This document shows positions 12,842 through 22,971 of a stretch of DNA of 64,000 nucleotides, piece by piece. Made by a program: the position numbers and the translations under genes. The number at the start of each line of letters is the position of its first letter. Position 1 is the first letter of the stretch. The stretch comes from Hyalella azteca (lineage: Eukaryota > Arthropoda > Malacostraca > Amphipoda > Hyalellidae): assembly GCF_000764305.2 (NCBI RefSeq), contig NW_025947338.1:62001-126000 (forward strand), read 5' to 3'. The notes beneath the pieces are model-generated. The model saw only the letters and a program-made list of their open reading frames with translations, was not told the origin of the DNA and did no database searches.

Positions 12842-13301
12842 CTCAGATGTACCCAGTAAAATAACGTATTAGTGCTACACGCAGGAAGCGCGTCAATATT
12901 TGTTCAATATAACCCATTCATTTTTTTGAGTGTGCTGGGCGACGTAAAATCAAGTGTTGTCGTCGTCTCGCCAGTCAGGAACGCTTGCCAAAACTTGTGT
13001 CTTAGTTCTAAATGAATAGTAATTAATTTTTATTCATAAAAATACATGACACATAATGCCGTCGAATTTGTGATAGTTATCAACCAGTTTTATCAATTTG
13101 TATTTGGATTAAAGTACATTGATAAATTGATTGGTCAAAAGGATAGAACTTATTATCCTTATAATAACAACATCATTTGAATAATAATAAAATCCAATAG
13201 TTCTCTAAAATTAAAATTCATTTTCTGCTAAGAAAATTCTTCCGTATTACAATGAAGACCGTTCCAATGATGAGAATAGATGAGAAATAATTTAAATATA
13301 A
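12842..13301. other. AT-rich stretch, nothing recognised
   Basis: No exon, repeat or RNA gene was seen between the MITE-like element and the coding remnant. Confidence 0.5.
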
Positions 13302-13804
13302 CAAATATCTGCAAAATTCCTTGGTTTTGTTGAAAAATCGAGAGCCTCATTATGCAGACAATCAAAAGGGAAAACAGGGACCAACTTTGAAGGATTTCAA
13401 TCAAACCAAATTAACCAAGATCTCGAGCTCTCCTTAGAGGAGGTTTCAGATGCAGAACCTGAAATTGTTTCTGGCCAAAAAATAGTTGCAAGTCAAAAAA
13501 ACTATGATTCAAGCCAAACCCAGATTACTTATCAACGAAATGCAAGCTAAAGGGATTTGCTCTTCCATCAACTACAAACATCTTAAATGATAATCAATTT
13601 CTAGTGGAACTTGAGCAGCCGGAAGAGTCCTTAACGGGCTTGGATGGAAGATATCATTTGCTGTTCCCCCCTCATCTCGAACAATACGATATGGGCCACA
13701 CCACTGCATTTATTAATGACTCTGGTCTTTCATTCGACAATTTAAAAATTATATACTGTAGAACTACTATGCCTAATGTGTGGAACGACAATGCCTTCTC
13801 ATGA
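13302..13804 (+). pseudogene. Frame-broken coding remnant, product unknown
   Basis: Two overlapping open frames look like parts of one protein out of register. Frame one (13302-13550, 82 codons, no ATG) reads through FVEKSRASLCRQSKGKTGTN, then an acidic, Gln/Ser-rich part with DLELSLEEVSDAEPEIVSGQ. Frame two (13508-13804, 98 codons) continues with KGFALPSTTNILNDNQFLVE and GLDGRYHLLFPPHLEQYDMG, then stops. Moving from one to the other needs a shift within 13508-13550. Amino-acid composition is protein-like in both, while the downstream DNA is full of stops. I do not recognise the family; a transposon relic or a broken host gene are both possible. Confidence 0.35.
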
Positions 13805-14150
13805 ACTTTTGACATGTACTGTCCTCTCGTGAATCTACTATAGATGATTGAATAATCTCTTTAAGAGGGCGAATAAACATTAAAGAACATGACCTTGCAA
13901 GTTCTAGACAAGAAACCACAAGGTTTGGAATCTGAAATTTCCAAGCCAACGAATCTTAAAGCCTTAATTTAAAAAAATATGGTTGTAAATTCCGGTCATT
14001 TATGAATCAAACTAGTTTCCACACTCATTACTACGCAAGCCATAAAATTGCACATCTAGTTATTTGAATGAAAACTTTAAGATTACTTACGGAAATCCTC
14101 GCCGTGAAGAAGAACTTGTGAAAAAAGGCCAATCCCAAAGATGTTGTTTC
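13805..14150. other. AT-rich stretch, nothing recognised
   Basis: Stops in all frames; no repeat found. Confidence 0.5.
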
Positions 14151-14151
14151 C

Positions 14152-14290
14152 AGAAACATTTTCCATGTTCGAGTGCCGTATTTTCGTAGTGACGTAAAAG
14201 TTCGTAGTGACGTAATGTTCATGTTCGTAGTGACGTAAAAACTCGAACATTTTCCATGTTCGAGTGACATTTGCCATGTTCGAGTGACGT
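14152..14290. repeat. Interleaved short repeats with TGACG motifs and a hairpin
   Basis: Three copies of TTCGTAGTGACGTAA alternate with copies of CCATGTTCGAGTG. At 14241-14265 ACTCGAACAT and ATGTTCGAGT form a perfect 10-bp stem with a 5-base loop. TGACG occurs repeatedly; TGACGTAA resembles sites of CREB/ATF-type bZIP factors, but no function is shown. A minus-strand open frame across it follows the repeat. Confidence 0.75.
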
Positions 14291-14457
14291 ATCGTACCAA
14301 CGAAACACACGCGCGTGTTTGGTGACGTCCCATATGCATAATAAGTGGTGTGCCCCCGGGATGAATGTCCTGGAACTGGGGTTTTAGGACATTCCAGGAG
14401 GACCTTGCATCAATTACTTGCAGGTGGACAAAACAACATCCTTCTGCCTGGACACAA

Positions 14458-14715
14458 CACATGCGAAATGAACCGAGAATATGTAAGGGGTGTTCGGAAA
14501 ATAAAAATCTACTGTGGGAAATTTTTTTTTTCTCACAGCTATGTACATGCTAGAGGAAATAGTGAGCTGAATTCCTATGTATTCAATGGTCACATGCGAA
14601 ATGAACCGAGAATCTGTTAGGGATGTTCGGGAAATAAGAATCTACTGTGGGAAAATTTTTTTTCTCACAGTTACATGCTAGAGGAAATAGTTTGCTGAAT
14701 ACCTATGTATTCAAT
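14458..14715. repeat. Tandem duplication, 133-bp period
   Basis: Copies 14458-14590 and 14591-14715 share CACATGCGAAATGAACCGAG, a CTGTGGG...T-run...CTCACAG small hairpin, and CATGCTAGAGGAAATAGT. They differ by scattered substitutions and a few deletions. No coding capacity shared between copies is evident. Confidence 0.92.
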
Positions 14716-16570
14716 CTATAAGTGATATTGTATTACGTTTGAGGATGTTCTATTCTGCATGCCATTTTAGTTCACTATCTCCTTCACGTGACCACATCCA
14801 ATGATAAGTTTATTCACTATTGTAATGTTGATGACGTGCAGATGCGTGTTCGGGAGATCTGTGATATTTCTTTGATGTTTTAATACAGTTTAAATCACAT
14901 TTAATATTGATGATTTGCGTTAGTTCTGTTGTAATATTAGCAGTGTATTCAATGTTTCACTTTGGTATTTTAAAAATGATTTCATTACTTTTCATTGAGG
15001 TCTCTGACATGGACTGGGACCTTTTGAGTCGCCTGTAAATATATTTTATGAATTAAAGGGGAAGTTAAGAAATGAAGATAAAGAACGCTCGATAATAAAA
15101 CGCTCGATTATTTGGAGGCTACAGTAGGTTTGTCTTGTTTGAACTTTGTGTTTTATCACGAAGTTTGTTTATTATATTTGTCTCGAATTACACATGTGTT
15201 AAAATACTTGGTTCAACACGGTTGATCGTGGGTTTGCCCCTGAGGGAAACAGTTGCGATTATTATTGATAATAAGTCCTCAATAATGATATTATTTTATA
15301 AAATAAAGTCCCACCCGAGAAACACCTTCATCAGTTATCCTTGTATGATCTTGTGACACAAGGATGCGCTTGAAATAGTGAAATGGTTGTGCACATATAC
15401 CAACTTGTCAATCCGAGTTAATTTATTTTGTGATCTTAATTCACAAAATTTATACATTTTCGTAGTTATGTCATAAGGTTCATTTTTGATTCTAACCGTA
15501 ATCACAAAACGACGTTATTTATCATACGATACTGATAGAAAAACTCTAAAAATTATAGTGCTATTATTTAAAAAAAATAAATTCTCATTGCATAATATAA
15601 AAATAGCATTAACAGAATGTACCTCAAATCTAAAATTGATTTTTACCAGTCAAATCGTTCAGATATCAAATCATTCAGGTTCATTTCTACATATTTTTCT
15701 ACTGATTTTCATGACTGATTTGAACCCATTCAAATTTCTTAGAGGTAGTTTTTCAGATTAAATTCAATTAATTTAGTTTGAACATTTTTGCGATGTGCAA
15801 TCATAATATTTATAAGTCTAAATAATCATTCGTAGCTGTGTTTTGTTTACTCGTTTTGAAACTTTCATTTGAAAACAATTGCAAATTCCATCCAAGTCAC
15901 GTTGCGAGTTGTGATCAAATGTTTATTAAGAAAAAAATCTATTTCTTAATCCCTTCGCGGATAAGCATAGAAATATGAAGAAATTCAATATTTAACATTA
16001 GTGAAGGAAATTATTCATAAAATACATTTACTGCATTAGGTTTTAAATTTTAAGTCGCAGTAAAGTAAATCGCATTTGAAGAATTTATTAAGTGCGGTCA
16101 CTACGCTAGTAAAATCAGGACATAAATTCTAAAAATTAAAATGCAATGAGTATAACTTTCTAGCCTCTATTTAATTTAATGCCATCAAGTTGCCTTAAAA
16201 AATTAAATAAACATTGCTACTTCCATCTTTTAAAACAATGCGGGACGATCGTCAATTTAATTGCTAGAATCAAAATTTTCATCCCAATGTTCATAAATGT
16301 TTAATTCCTATGCGTGCATGGAATAAAGCTTTATATCGAACTGTGGTCGAATATTAATTTGGTGATTGTCAGAGGTGTAAAAATGCAGCCTCAGTCACCA
16401 ACTGAGCACCATATATGGTAAATTGCCATATATGGTAAATTGCTTACTAAAAGGTTGTAATTTTAATCTCATTCATACAATATAGTACATGTGTTCTTCA
16501 TATACTATGCACAAGGTTCATTTCATAGTAGCTTCATAGCAACTATAGTTGGTGCGTGGAACGTAAGAAG
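14716..16570. other. AT-rich stretch, nothing recognised
   Basis: Very AT-rich, with short frames only. Near 16410-16442 a 17-bp direct repeat containing CCATATATGG occurs twice. Confidence 0.5.
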
Positions 16571-16865
16571 CTATCACTCAGAAAAGTTGATATGTCATAT
16601 TGCTCAAATAGTGACAGGCTTGTGCAGCTAGCTCTGATACGATTTGTAAAAGGCCCAACGTGGGTCACAAAGCAAAAAGTGAGTCATTATTTGAACAAAT
16701 AGTCACACATTTTCTGACTATCACTCAGAAAAGTTGATATGTCATATTGACCAAATAGTGACAGGGTTTGTGCAGCTAGCTCTGATGCGATTTCTAAACG
16801 GCCAAACGTGGGTCACAAGGCAAAAAATGAGTCACTATTTGTACAAATGGTCACACATTTTCTGA
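16571..16865. repeat. Tandem duplication, 147-bp period, with internal inverted arms
   Basis: Two copies start CTATCACTCAGAAAAGTTGA and end TCACACATTTTCTGA, at 16571-16717 and 16718-16865. Within each copy CAAATAGTGAC and GTCA(C/T)TATTTG are inverted about 70 bp apart, so each unit can fold into a stem. No protein is encoded. It may be a dimer of a small inverted-repeat element. Confidence 0.92.
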
Positions 16866-18490
16866 GGGAGGTCATCACATACACAGAGGCGCTCTGCTGC
16901 GTGTGGCACGCACGGCAGCCGTGGAGGCTAATTGCGTATTTGCTAAACCGGTTCATTGTGTTTGATTATTTACGGCCTTTGAATATATTTGTGGTAGCAG
17001 CCTCTCTGGAATGTTCTAGTTGAGAAAAATATATCAGAAATCCTTCATTATGAAGACAAATTTGAACTAAAATTTTTTTCAAATAAAATGATGACCTTAT
17101 GAACGATTTACTCTTTCTTTAATATTACATCTTATCTGAATGAAGTAAATTTTGAATCAAAGTATAACAATTTTCAGATTGTTTCCCGGCCGTATGTTGC
17201 ATGCAAGGTTTCATTCCATTTCAGCCAAGGTATGAGGTACATATTTAGAACAACTTTTAATTCCGAACTGTCCATTGTGGACGTATCGCTTTATCCGAGA
17301 AGATGAAACAAATTATTTATGGTCGTCATACTTCTCTATTATGTAATTGCTTGTTTACGACAACAGTCCAAATAACGTAAAAACAAGAAACGTAACAATC
17401 GTAAGCCAAATATTTTCAAACCACAAGTTGGCTTATAAAAAAATTAACTGGTAAACAGAAGTCCATCAGGCACGTAGACGACCAAAACACTGCGGATAAC
17501 AAACATCCTGCCACTCACAAATCTCATCACATCTCTCATCCTTCTCATCTTATCACAAAAATCTTATCAAAGACAAATGAAAATCAATACCTATTAAATT
17601 TTGTATTATTATAATAAATTTGAATAAGGAGACGGATTTCCAGACGGAGGTGAATATTGTTAAATAACAATATGTATCCAAAAAAATATAGATAATAAAT
17701 TCCGCAAGGGAGAACAATAATTATTCTAATTTACCCTTTCAATTTAAGGCAGTTAATTTGTGAACAAAAATGGTAATAAATTTCAGTAAGTACGTAGATT
17801 AAGCCAAGCTTCCAACTATTGTGATTGCGTATATAAATAAATGAATTCACCAGCAATGAACTTCAGCAAGACAGTTCACGCATTTTTATGATCAATCTCA
17901 GCCCCCATACATTATGAACTGAATTATATTGATGATCAGAATAATCTATTCTACTTCTTCGGTCACATAGTGAATTTTCAAATAATTTCAATTGATTTAC
18001 TATTCCGTATTCCACCATTCGAATTGTGTGAAGAAACCTTTGCAATGCAGCCAGCCATCTGGCGATTATTCATTTCCACTCACGTGACAGCAAATGCACG
18101 CTGCATAATACATTAAAATATTTAGTTCATTCATTAATAATGAATGAAATAAATAATAATAAAATTATTTATTTCGTAATAAAGGCGCATTCGGCCGAGA
18201 TGAGCTGCAATAATTCAATAGCACTAAAACATTTGTTTTTTTTGTGGATCCATGCAGAAATAATAATAAATGAAAATAAAACTTCACTAGTAAGTTAATG
18301 AGGTCAATAGCAATTAATTATCACTTAAATGAAAAATAATTCAAATGAAATCAACTATCATAGATATTTAATAGATCAAAACCCAACACGTACCAAACTG
18401 AGAGACCCTCTAAACAAATGACGTAAATTAGTGATACGCGTATTTTCAATTTAAATTGAGAAAGAGAATAATCATGATTGTTTTCTCTCT
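16866..18490. other. AT-rich stretch, nothing recognised
   Basis: No exon seen. At 18130-18176 two adjacent hairpins occur: TTCATTCATT/AATGAATGAA, then GAAATAAAT/ATTTATTTC. A strong acceptor-like site (TTTCTCTCTTTCCATCTTTAG) ends near 18502, but the sequence after it has stops. Confidence 0.45.
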
Positions 18491-18685
18491 TTCCATCTTT
18501 AGGCCGTTAGACTTTCATAAACTTTTCAATAGTGCCAGGAAGTTTTCTGGCCAAGAATTAAAACAGAAATAAAGGTGAGCAGAATCGCGCATGCTGAGCT
18601 GACACGGCATTTCGTGCAAAAGAGACACGGAACGTCGGCCACGAGTGACGTTTACAGCAAGTGTCAGTAACTGATAACTGCTCAG

Positions 18686-18694
18686 GAATAAAAG
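18686..18694 (+). promoter_or_regulatory. Possible TATA box
   Basis: GAATAAAAG lies about 130 bp before the ATG of the candidate secreted-protein exon. No clear initiator is placed. Very tentative. Confidence 0.15.
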
Positions 18695-18820
18695 CTGCAC
18701 TGCAGTAAACACATTAACGTGAACAATAAAGAAGAAGGTCGTGAATGTTCAACCTTAAATTATAAGCACTTCATCGGCATCTTCAAAATGGTTTCCTCGA
18801 GATAAAAAGAATGAATACAA

Positions 18821-19013
18821 ATGCCTGTGGGTTGGTTTTACATTCAGGGTTTAATTGTTATTCTCACAAGTATTAATGTCAGCTGTTTAAAGATTGGTAA
18901 TTCGGTAAATTTTTTAAAATGTCCGATCATAAGCCGAAAAACATTTGCAACGCTCAGAAACATTCAACTGCATAAGAATCACGACGCAGCTAAAATACTC
19001 GTCATTAACTCAG
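18821..19013 (+). CDS. Candidate first exon of a secreted protein
   Basis: An ATG at 18821 opens a hydrophobic leader, MPVGWFYIQGLIVILTSINV then SC, that fits a signal peptide. It is followed by a basic, Lys/Asn-rich stretch with two further Cys. A donor-like site (CTCAG followed by GTAAAA, intron from 19014) would end the exon after 64 codons in phase 1. Read through, the frame runs to a stop at 19132. No family is recognised. Hydrophobic starts are common by chance in AT-rich DNA, so the call is weak. Confidence 0.27.
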
Positions 19014-19259
19014 GTAAAATCAAAGGTCACAAGCATCGTTGTAGGACCCTCATTAATCATCAATATTATCATGCCTTCAAAATTTGTTTTGATAATTATA
19101 GCCACAACCTGGAGACTGAAGTGGGCAGATAGTCTTTATAATAGGTCTTTATCGGATGCCTTCAGCACATTTTTCTCGGGATTGTGTATAGTGACTTCAC
19201 TCAAGCAAACTAAAAAAACAAATCATAAGCAAAAGCAGGCAATGAAAATTTTCGCATGA

Positions 19260-20868
19260 TCAATTAGTTCAAATTCGATAATACGTTCCAAGTACAGGAA
19301 ATTTCCGTCAATTTAAACTAATACAAGGGAAAAGCCCAAGATGATCTTCTTCCTTTAAAACTCAAAAAAAATTATAAGCATAGATTATTTTCTTCGGCAT
19401 CAAAATTCCCCAAGAGATGAGTGATATCATTGAGCATCAAGTATCGTAGTCCAGAATACCAAATCTAAATACGTTTGGTTTTCTTGAAGCATTTAGTAGC
19501 GACAAGGAAATTAATCAATTAATTTTAATAAATTACTGATAAATTTAAAAAATCATTTTTTTAATATATGAAAATAAAATAGATTCATTTTACATGTGTA
19601 ACATCGGAGACACTGGCCTATGTATTTAGAAGTGTTGTCTTGAATAAGTAATACTAAACGCATATTTATTTTAATTTCCAACCGCACTTTGAATTAAATA
19701 AGGCATTTTTGTCAGAGTGGGAGCCGCGGTTGGGCTCTCAGGTAGCCGGGACGGGCGGCGCGAGGAAAGCACGAAACTCAAGTTTGCGGGTCACGACAGC
19801 GCGCGCCTCGGCGTCTTTCCTGACGGCGCATCGGGAGCTTGTGTCCCGACGATGCACGGACGCACGGTAGGCATCCACGACCTCAAGTCTTGGTATCTGT
19901 GCTATCAACAGCATCTGAGCTCTAGAACAGCTGGAACAAATCTCAACCAACGCCGCTAGCCAGTCACTGTAACCTTGCCGGATCAGCAGAGTTCTCAACG
20001 GCCCCGGAAAGTCGCTTGCGGCGGGACCGCTGAACACGAGTCGGCTTCTTATAGTTTGGTTACGACGAGACACAGCAGACTTGGTTCGGTTAGACAGGCA
20101 TCTTCAGCATGGATTACCAGCCATGACTTTGAAACGTTTGGTGTCACGAGCGCTACCACAACTGGTTTCAAAAAAGAAAAGCCTCGATATTTATCCAGAA
20201 GAATAAAAGACACACAGCTTCGTCCAGAGACATCTTGTGAGAGCACGCGAATTATTCAGGCATGGAATGGAATTATGTGAAGGGATTAATATATAATGAA
20301 CTCAGCGTGGCATCTCTCTCCTCGCATCTCTGACATATCAGTACGAAATTTTTCTTTCGGTTTTAAAATATTCAGTATTAAGAAGAATATATTTAAAGAG
20401 AGTAATGGTTCATTTATTATTTTCATGGGAATGTGATATTTTATTTATCGTGATATTTTATTTGTTATAATTTATATAGTTGGAGAAAAGTTTTTTTTTC
20501 ATGAATCGTTGAATTGAGTAACTGCTCAATGACTAAAGTTGGAGTAGCAGAAGAAACACGAATTGATTTTTAAGCGACTTGGAAATTTCGGTCAAGCTTT
20601 TTCACCGCCCAAGGGCAGCTACGAAGCTATATATATCTTGTATTTGACCGAGAGAATAAGAGGCTAACATCGATCAGCGTTTGAACGTCACGCTTGGTTT
20701 CTATTTATGGCAAGGAATGCCACTTATACGCTCGCCCGGTAGCCAAGAATTAAAGAGTGAAGCAAGAGCTCTCACGTTCGATCCTCAACCAAAAGTTGTT
20801 GTTACTCTTGCGAAAATAAACGATGTCCGCGTGAGTCGTGTTCAGCCTCACAAGAGGTGGTTGGTTGA
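19260..20868. other. Region with a GC-rich island at 19715-20130, no gene assigned
   Basis: The island is strongly richer in GC and CpG than its surroundings. Frames of 80-111 codons cross it on both strands, the longest on the minus strand (20073-19738). A TTATAG word lies at about 20049. I cannot decide between promoter, untranslated exon and coding exon. The rest is plain AT-rich sequence. Confidence 0.4.
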
Positions 20869-20995
20869 TTATGCTCCCCTAATAAGTTATTGATACTTAA
20901 TAATAATTATAATATTATTAATATATTATAATTATTAATATTATAATATTATTAATATATTATTAATAATAATTATGCTCCCCTAATAAGTTATT
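20869..20995. repeat. 23-bp direct repeats flanking an AT-palindromic insert
   Basis: TTATGCTCCCCTAATAAGTT plus ATT occurs at 20869-20891 and again, identical, at 20973-20995. Between them lies about 81 bp made only of A and T apart from one G and one C, with several nested inverted repeats (AATATTATAATATT type). It may be an insertion with a long duplication, or slippage. Confidence 0.9.
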
Positions 20996-22598
20996 TTTCC
21001 CATAATTAAATGCCACCGACTGATAACAATTGAGATTACCTAAGGAGTTAAATAAATTTAAGCTGAAGCTTCGTCAAAAAAGTTTTAACGTAGTTTTCAG
21101 TGTAAAAAATACTTTAGGTGAAACATTAAATTGCTACATATAACTTAATTTTTTCATGAAAAAAACGCTTAATTACTGATATTACCCGAATAGGTATAAA
21201 GAGAATAAAGCTCAAGTTTAATGAAAACCTATCATACTAATCGAGTACCGGTCAGATCTTGCTGAAAGGACAGTAAAGTGAGTCGAATCGCGTGAATTCA
21301 GCGGACGACTGGCGCACGATTTCGAAGTTTCAGCAGCCAAAACCAAATAATGAACTGAATTTGCATAAGATTCTTGAAAATTTTACCCTCTGAATGGCTG
21401 ACGATAAAACTGCACCATTATTTGCTCTTAAATTGTCACAGCATTAAAAAGTGGCGAATCCAAACCCCCGCTACCGAGTAGTGGCTGAAATCAAGCGTCA
21501 CTTGGCAAGTAGGAGGAAGCGTGAGTGTGAGAGGGGGCCTTTGGCACGACGCCTTCCCAGGCCATCCCTGGAGCGCCCTTGGCGATCACGCTTCACAGAC
21601 TCGCTACCGCGGCTGCTTCACGATTCGCCATCGACTGCTTCAGTAGTTATATGCTTCAGGAATTTATTTTCTGGTAGCTTTGTCCGCGCTAAAGACGCCA
21701 CTCGATCAGGCCACTAACTGCGTCCGTTTTCGTGGCTCTTATACGCAGCGTTGCGTGATCCAGACGAAGGCCCTCGATCCATTCCTGGAGTTCATGCTTG
21801 TTAGTGACCGCTGCGCACCTGTTGCTTTAAAGGCGTTTAGTATTGATTTCATGCCCATTAAGGATCGGCGATGCCTTAAATTACTCAATCTTGAATATCT
21901 TATTAATGAAACATCCTGAATGAAATTTCAAAAGAACTATCACATAATTTTTCAATTCTGTATATCAAGAAGTTTTTCAGTTTCAAAATTTCGAGAAACT
22001 TTCTCTTGCGTGTGTCCAAGCCTCGTTCATTGATGCAGCGGGAAATTTTCATCGTTGTTATCATTATTGCAGTAGTAAGCTAACGCAATCCTAAACTGAT
22101 AACATATGTAAATTAGAATAATGATTGGTTCAATTTTATTATTTCAGCCACAATAATAGGATGAATGAAAGCCATCGGCTGCTAAATGTCTGAAATATAA
22201 AAACTTCTCCACTCCGTTGGCATTTCTCTGACAGTAAACTAAGCTGTTCCGTAAACTGATTTAAACAATAATTATAAATTACTAGAGTTTTTAATTGAAA
22301 TACAATTGTCTTCCGATCATTTCTGTATAAAAACCTAGCACAAATCAGTTTAACGTACCACTTTATGTCTGTTTTTTCTGTAAATTCGGAATTTGTTTTA
22401 ACCAATGTTACATTATTTATTTATGTTGACATATCATGAATGCTGACAACCGCCAAAAGATAAGATCCTTTCCTTTCAAGACAGCCTATATACAGCTTGC
22501 CCGCAGCAAAGGATCCCACAAAAGGATCCCACAGGACAACACGCGTGATCCTAGCCCTGGGCCAGGCATCGCGTTGCGCGATACTTAGGTACGTATAT
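20996..22598. other. GC-richer island at 21450-21870, no gene assigned
   Basis: An acceptor-like site ends at about 21441 and GTGAGT occurs at about 21520, but the frame following the acceptor contains stops, so no exon is called. A 13-bp direct repeat AAAGGATCCCACA lies at about 22508-22534. Confidence 0.4.
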
Positions 22599-22682
22599 CC
22601 CTAACAAAATTTAGAGTCGCCCCAGCTTCTGGTAATCCAAATCAGAAGCTGCCGCGTCTGTAAATTTTCACTGGGTAGTCGC
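22599..22682 (+). repeat. 84-bp dispersed core, copy A
   Basis: Matches the minus strand of 56884-56967 with only about three differences in 84 bp, while the flanks do not match. It contains CAGCTTCTG and CAGAAGCTG, a perfect 9-bp stem around an 11-base loop, followed by GTAAATTTTCACTGGGTAGT. It carries no obvious open frame or pol III A/B boxes. It could be part of a SINE or other dispersed repeat, or a conserved RNA or regulatory element. Confidence 0.85.
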
Positions 22683-22780
22683 GCTGCAGACGCCTTCCCA
22701 CGCTTCTCTGTGACCGCTTTCTCTCATAATTGCTGGGCGATTTCCACTTGTCTTTTGCAGCCACACTTGCATGGGCAGCC

Positions 22781-22809
22781 TGAATTATGTTGCTCTGCAA
22801 CATAATTCA
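22781..22809. repeat. Perfect hairpin, 13-bp stem and 3-base loop
   Basis: TGAATTATGTTGC, loop TCT, GCAACATAATTCA. No T-run follows and no function is evident. Confidence 0.9.
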
Positions 22810-22925
22810 TAATTATCACAATCTTTGGAAATGTGAGCATGGACCCCAAGGAGAAGCATATACGTAAAATCGATTTTTAGCGCATTTTCCAATTCGTGGA
22901 AAAAATACACTATTGTGCTCGTCAT

Positions 22926-22971
22926 GTCCGTCCGTCTGTCCGTCTGTCTATTCGTCCGTCCGTCCGTCCGT
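22926..22971. repeat. (CCGT/CTGT)n microsatellite
   Basis: GTCCGTCCGTCTGTCCGTCT and following TCCG repeats form an imperfect tetranucleotide run. Confidence 0.95.

Noticed and set aside
14031..14462. 143-codon minus-strand frame
   Set aside because: Its middle follows the short repeats at 14152-14290, and no family or splice signal supports it.
19738..20073. 111-codon minus-strand frame in the GC-rich island
   Set aside because: Both strands are open over the GC-rich island and no paired splice sites or family were found; described only as an island.
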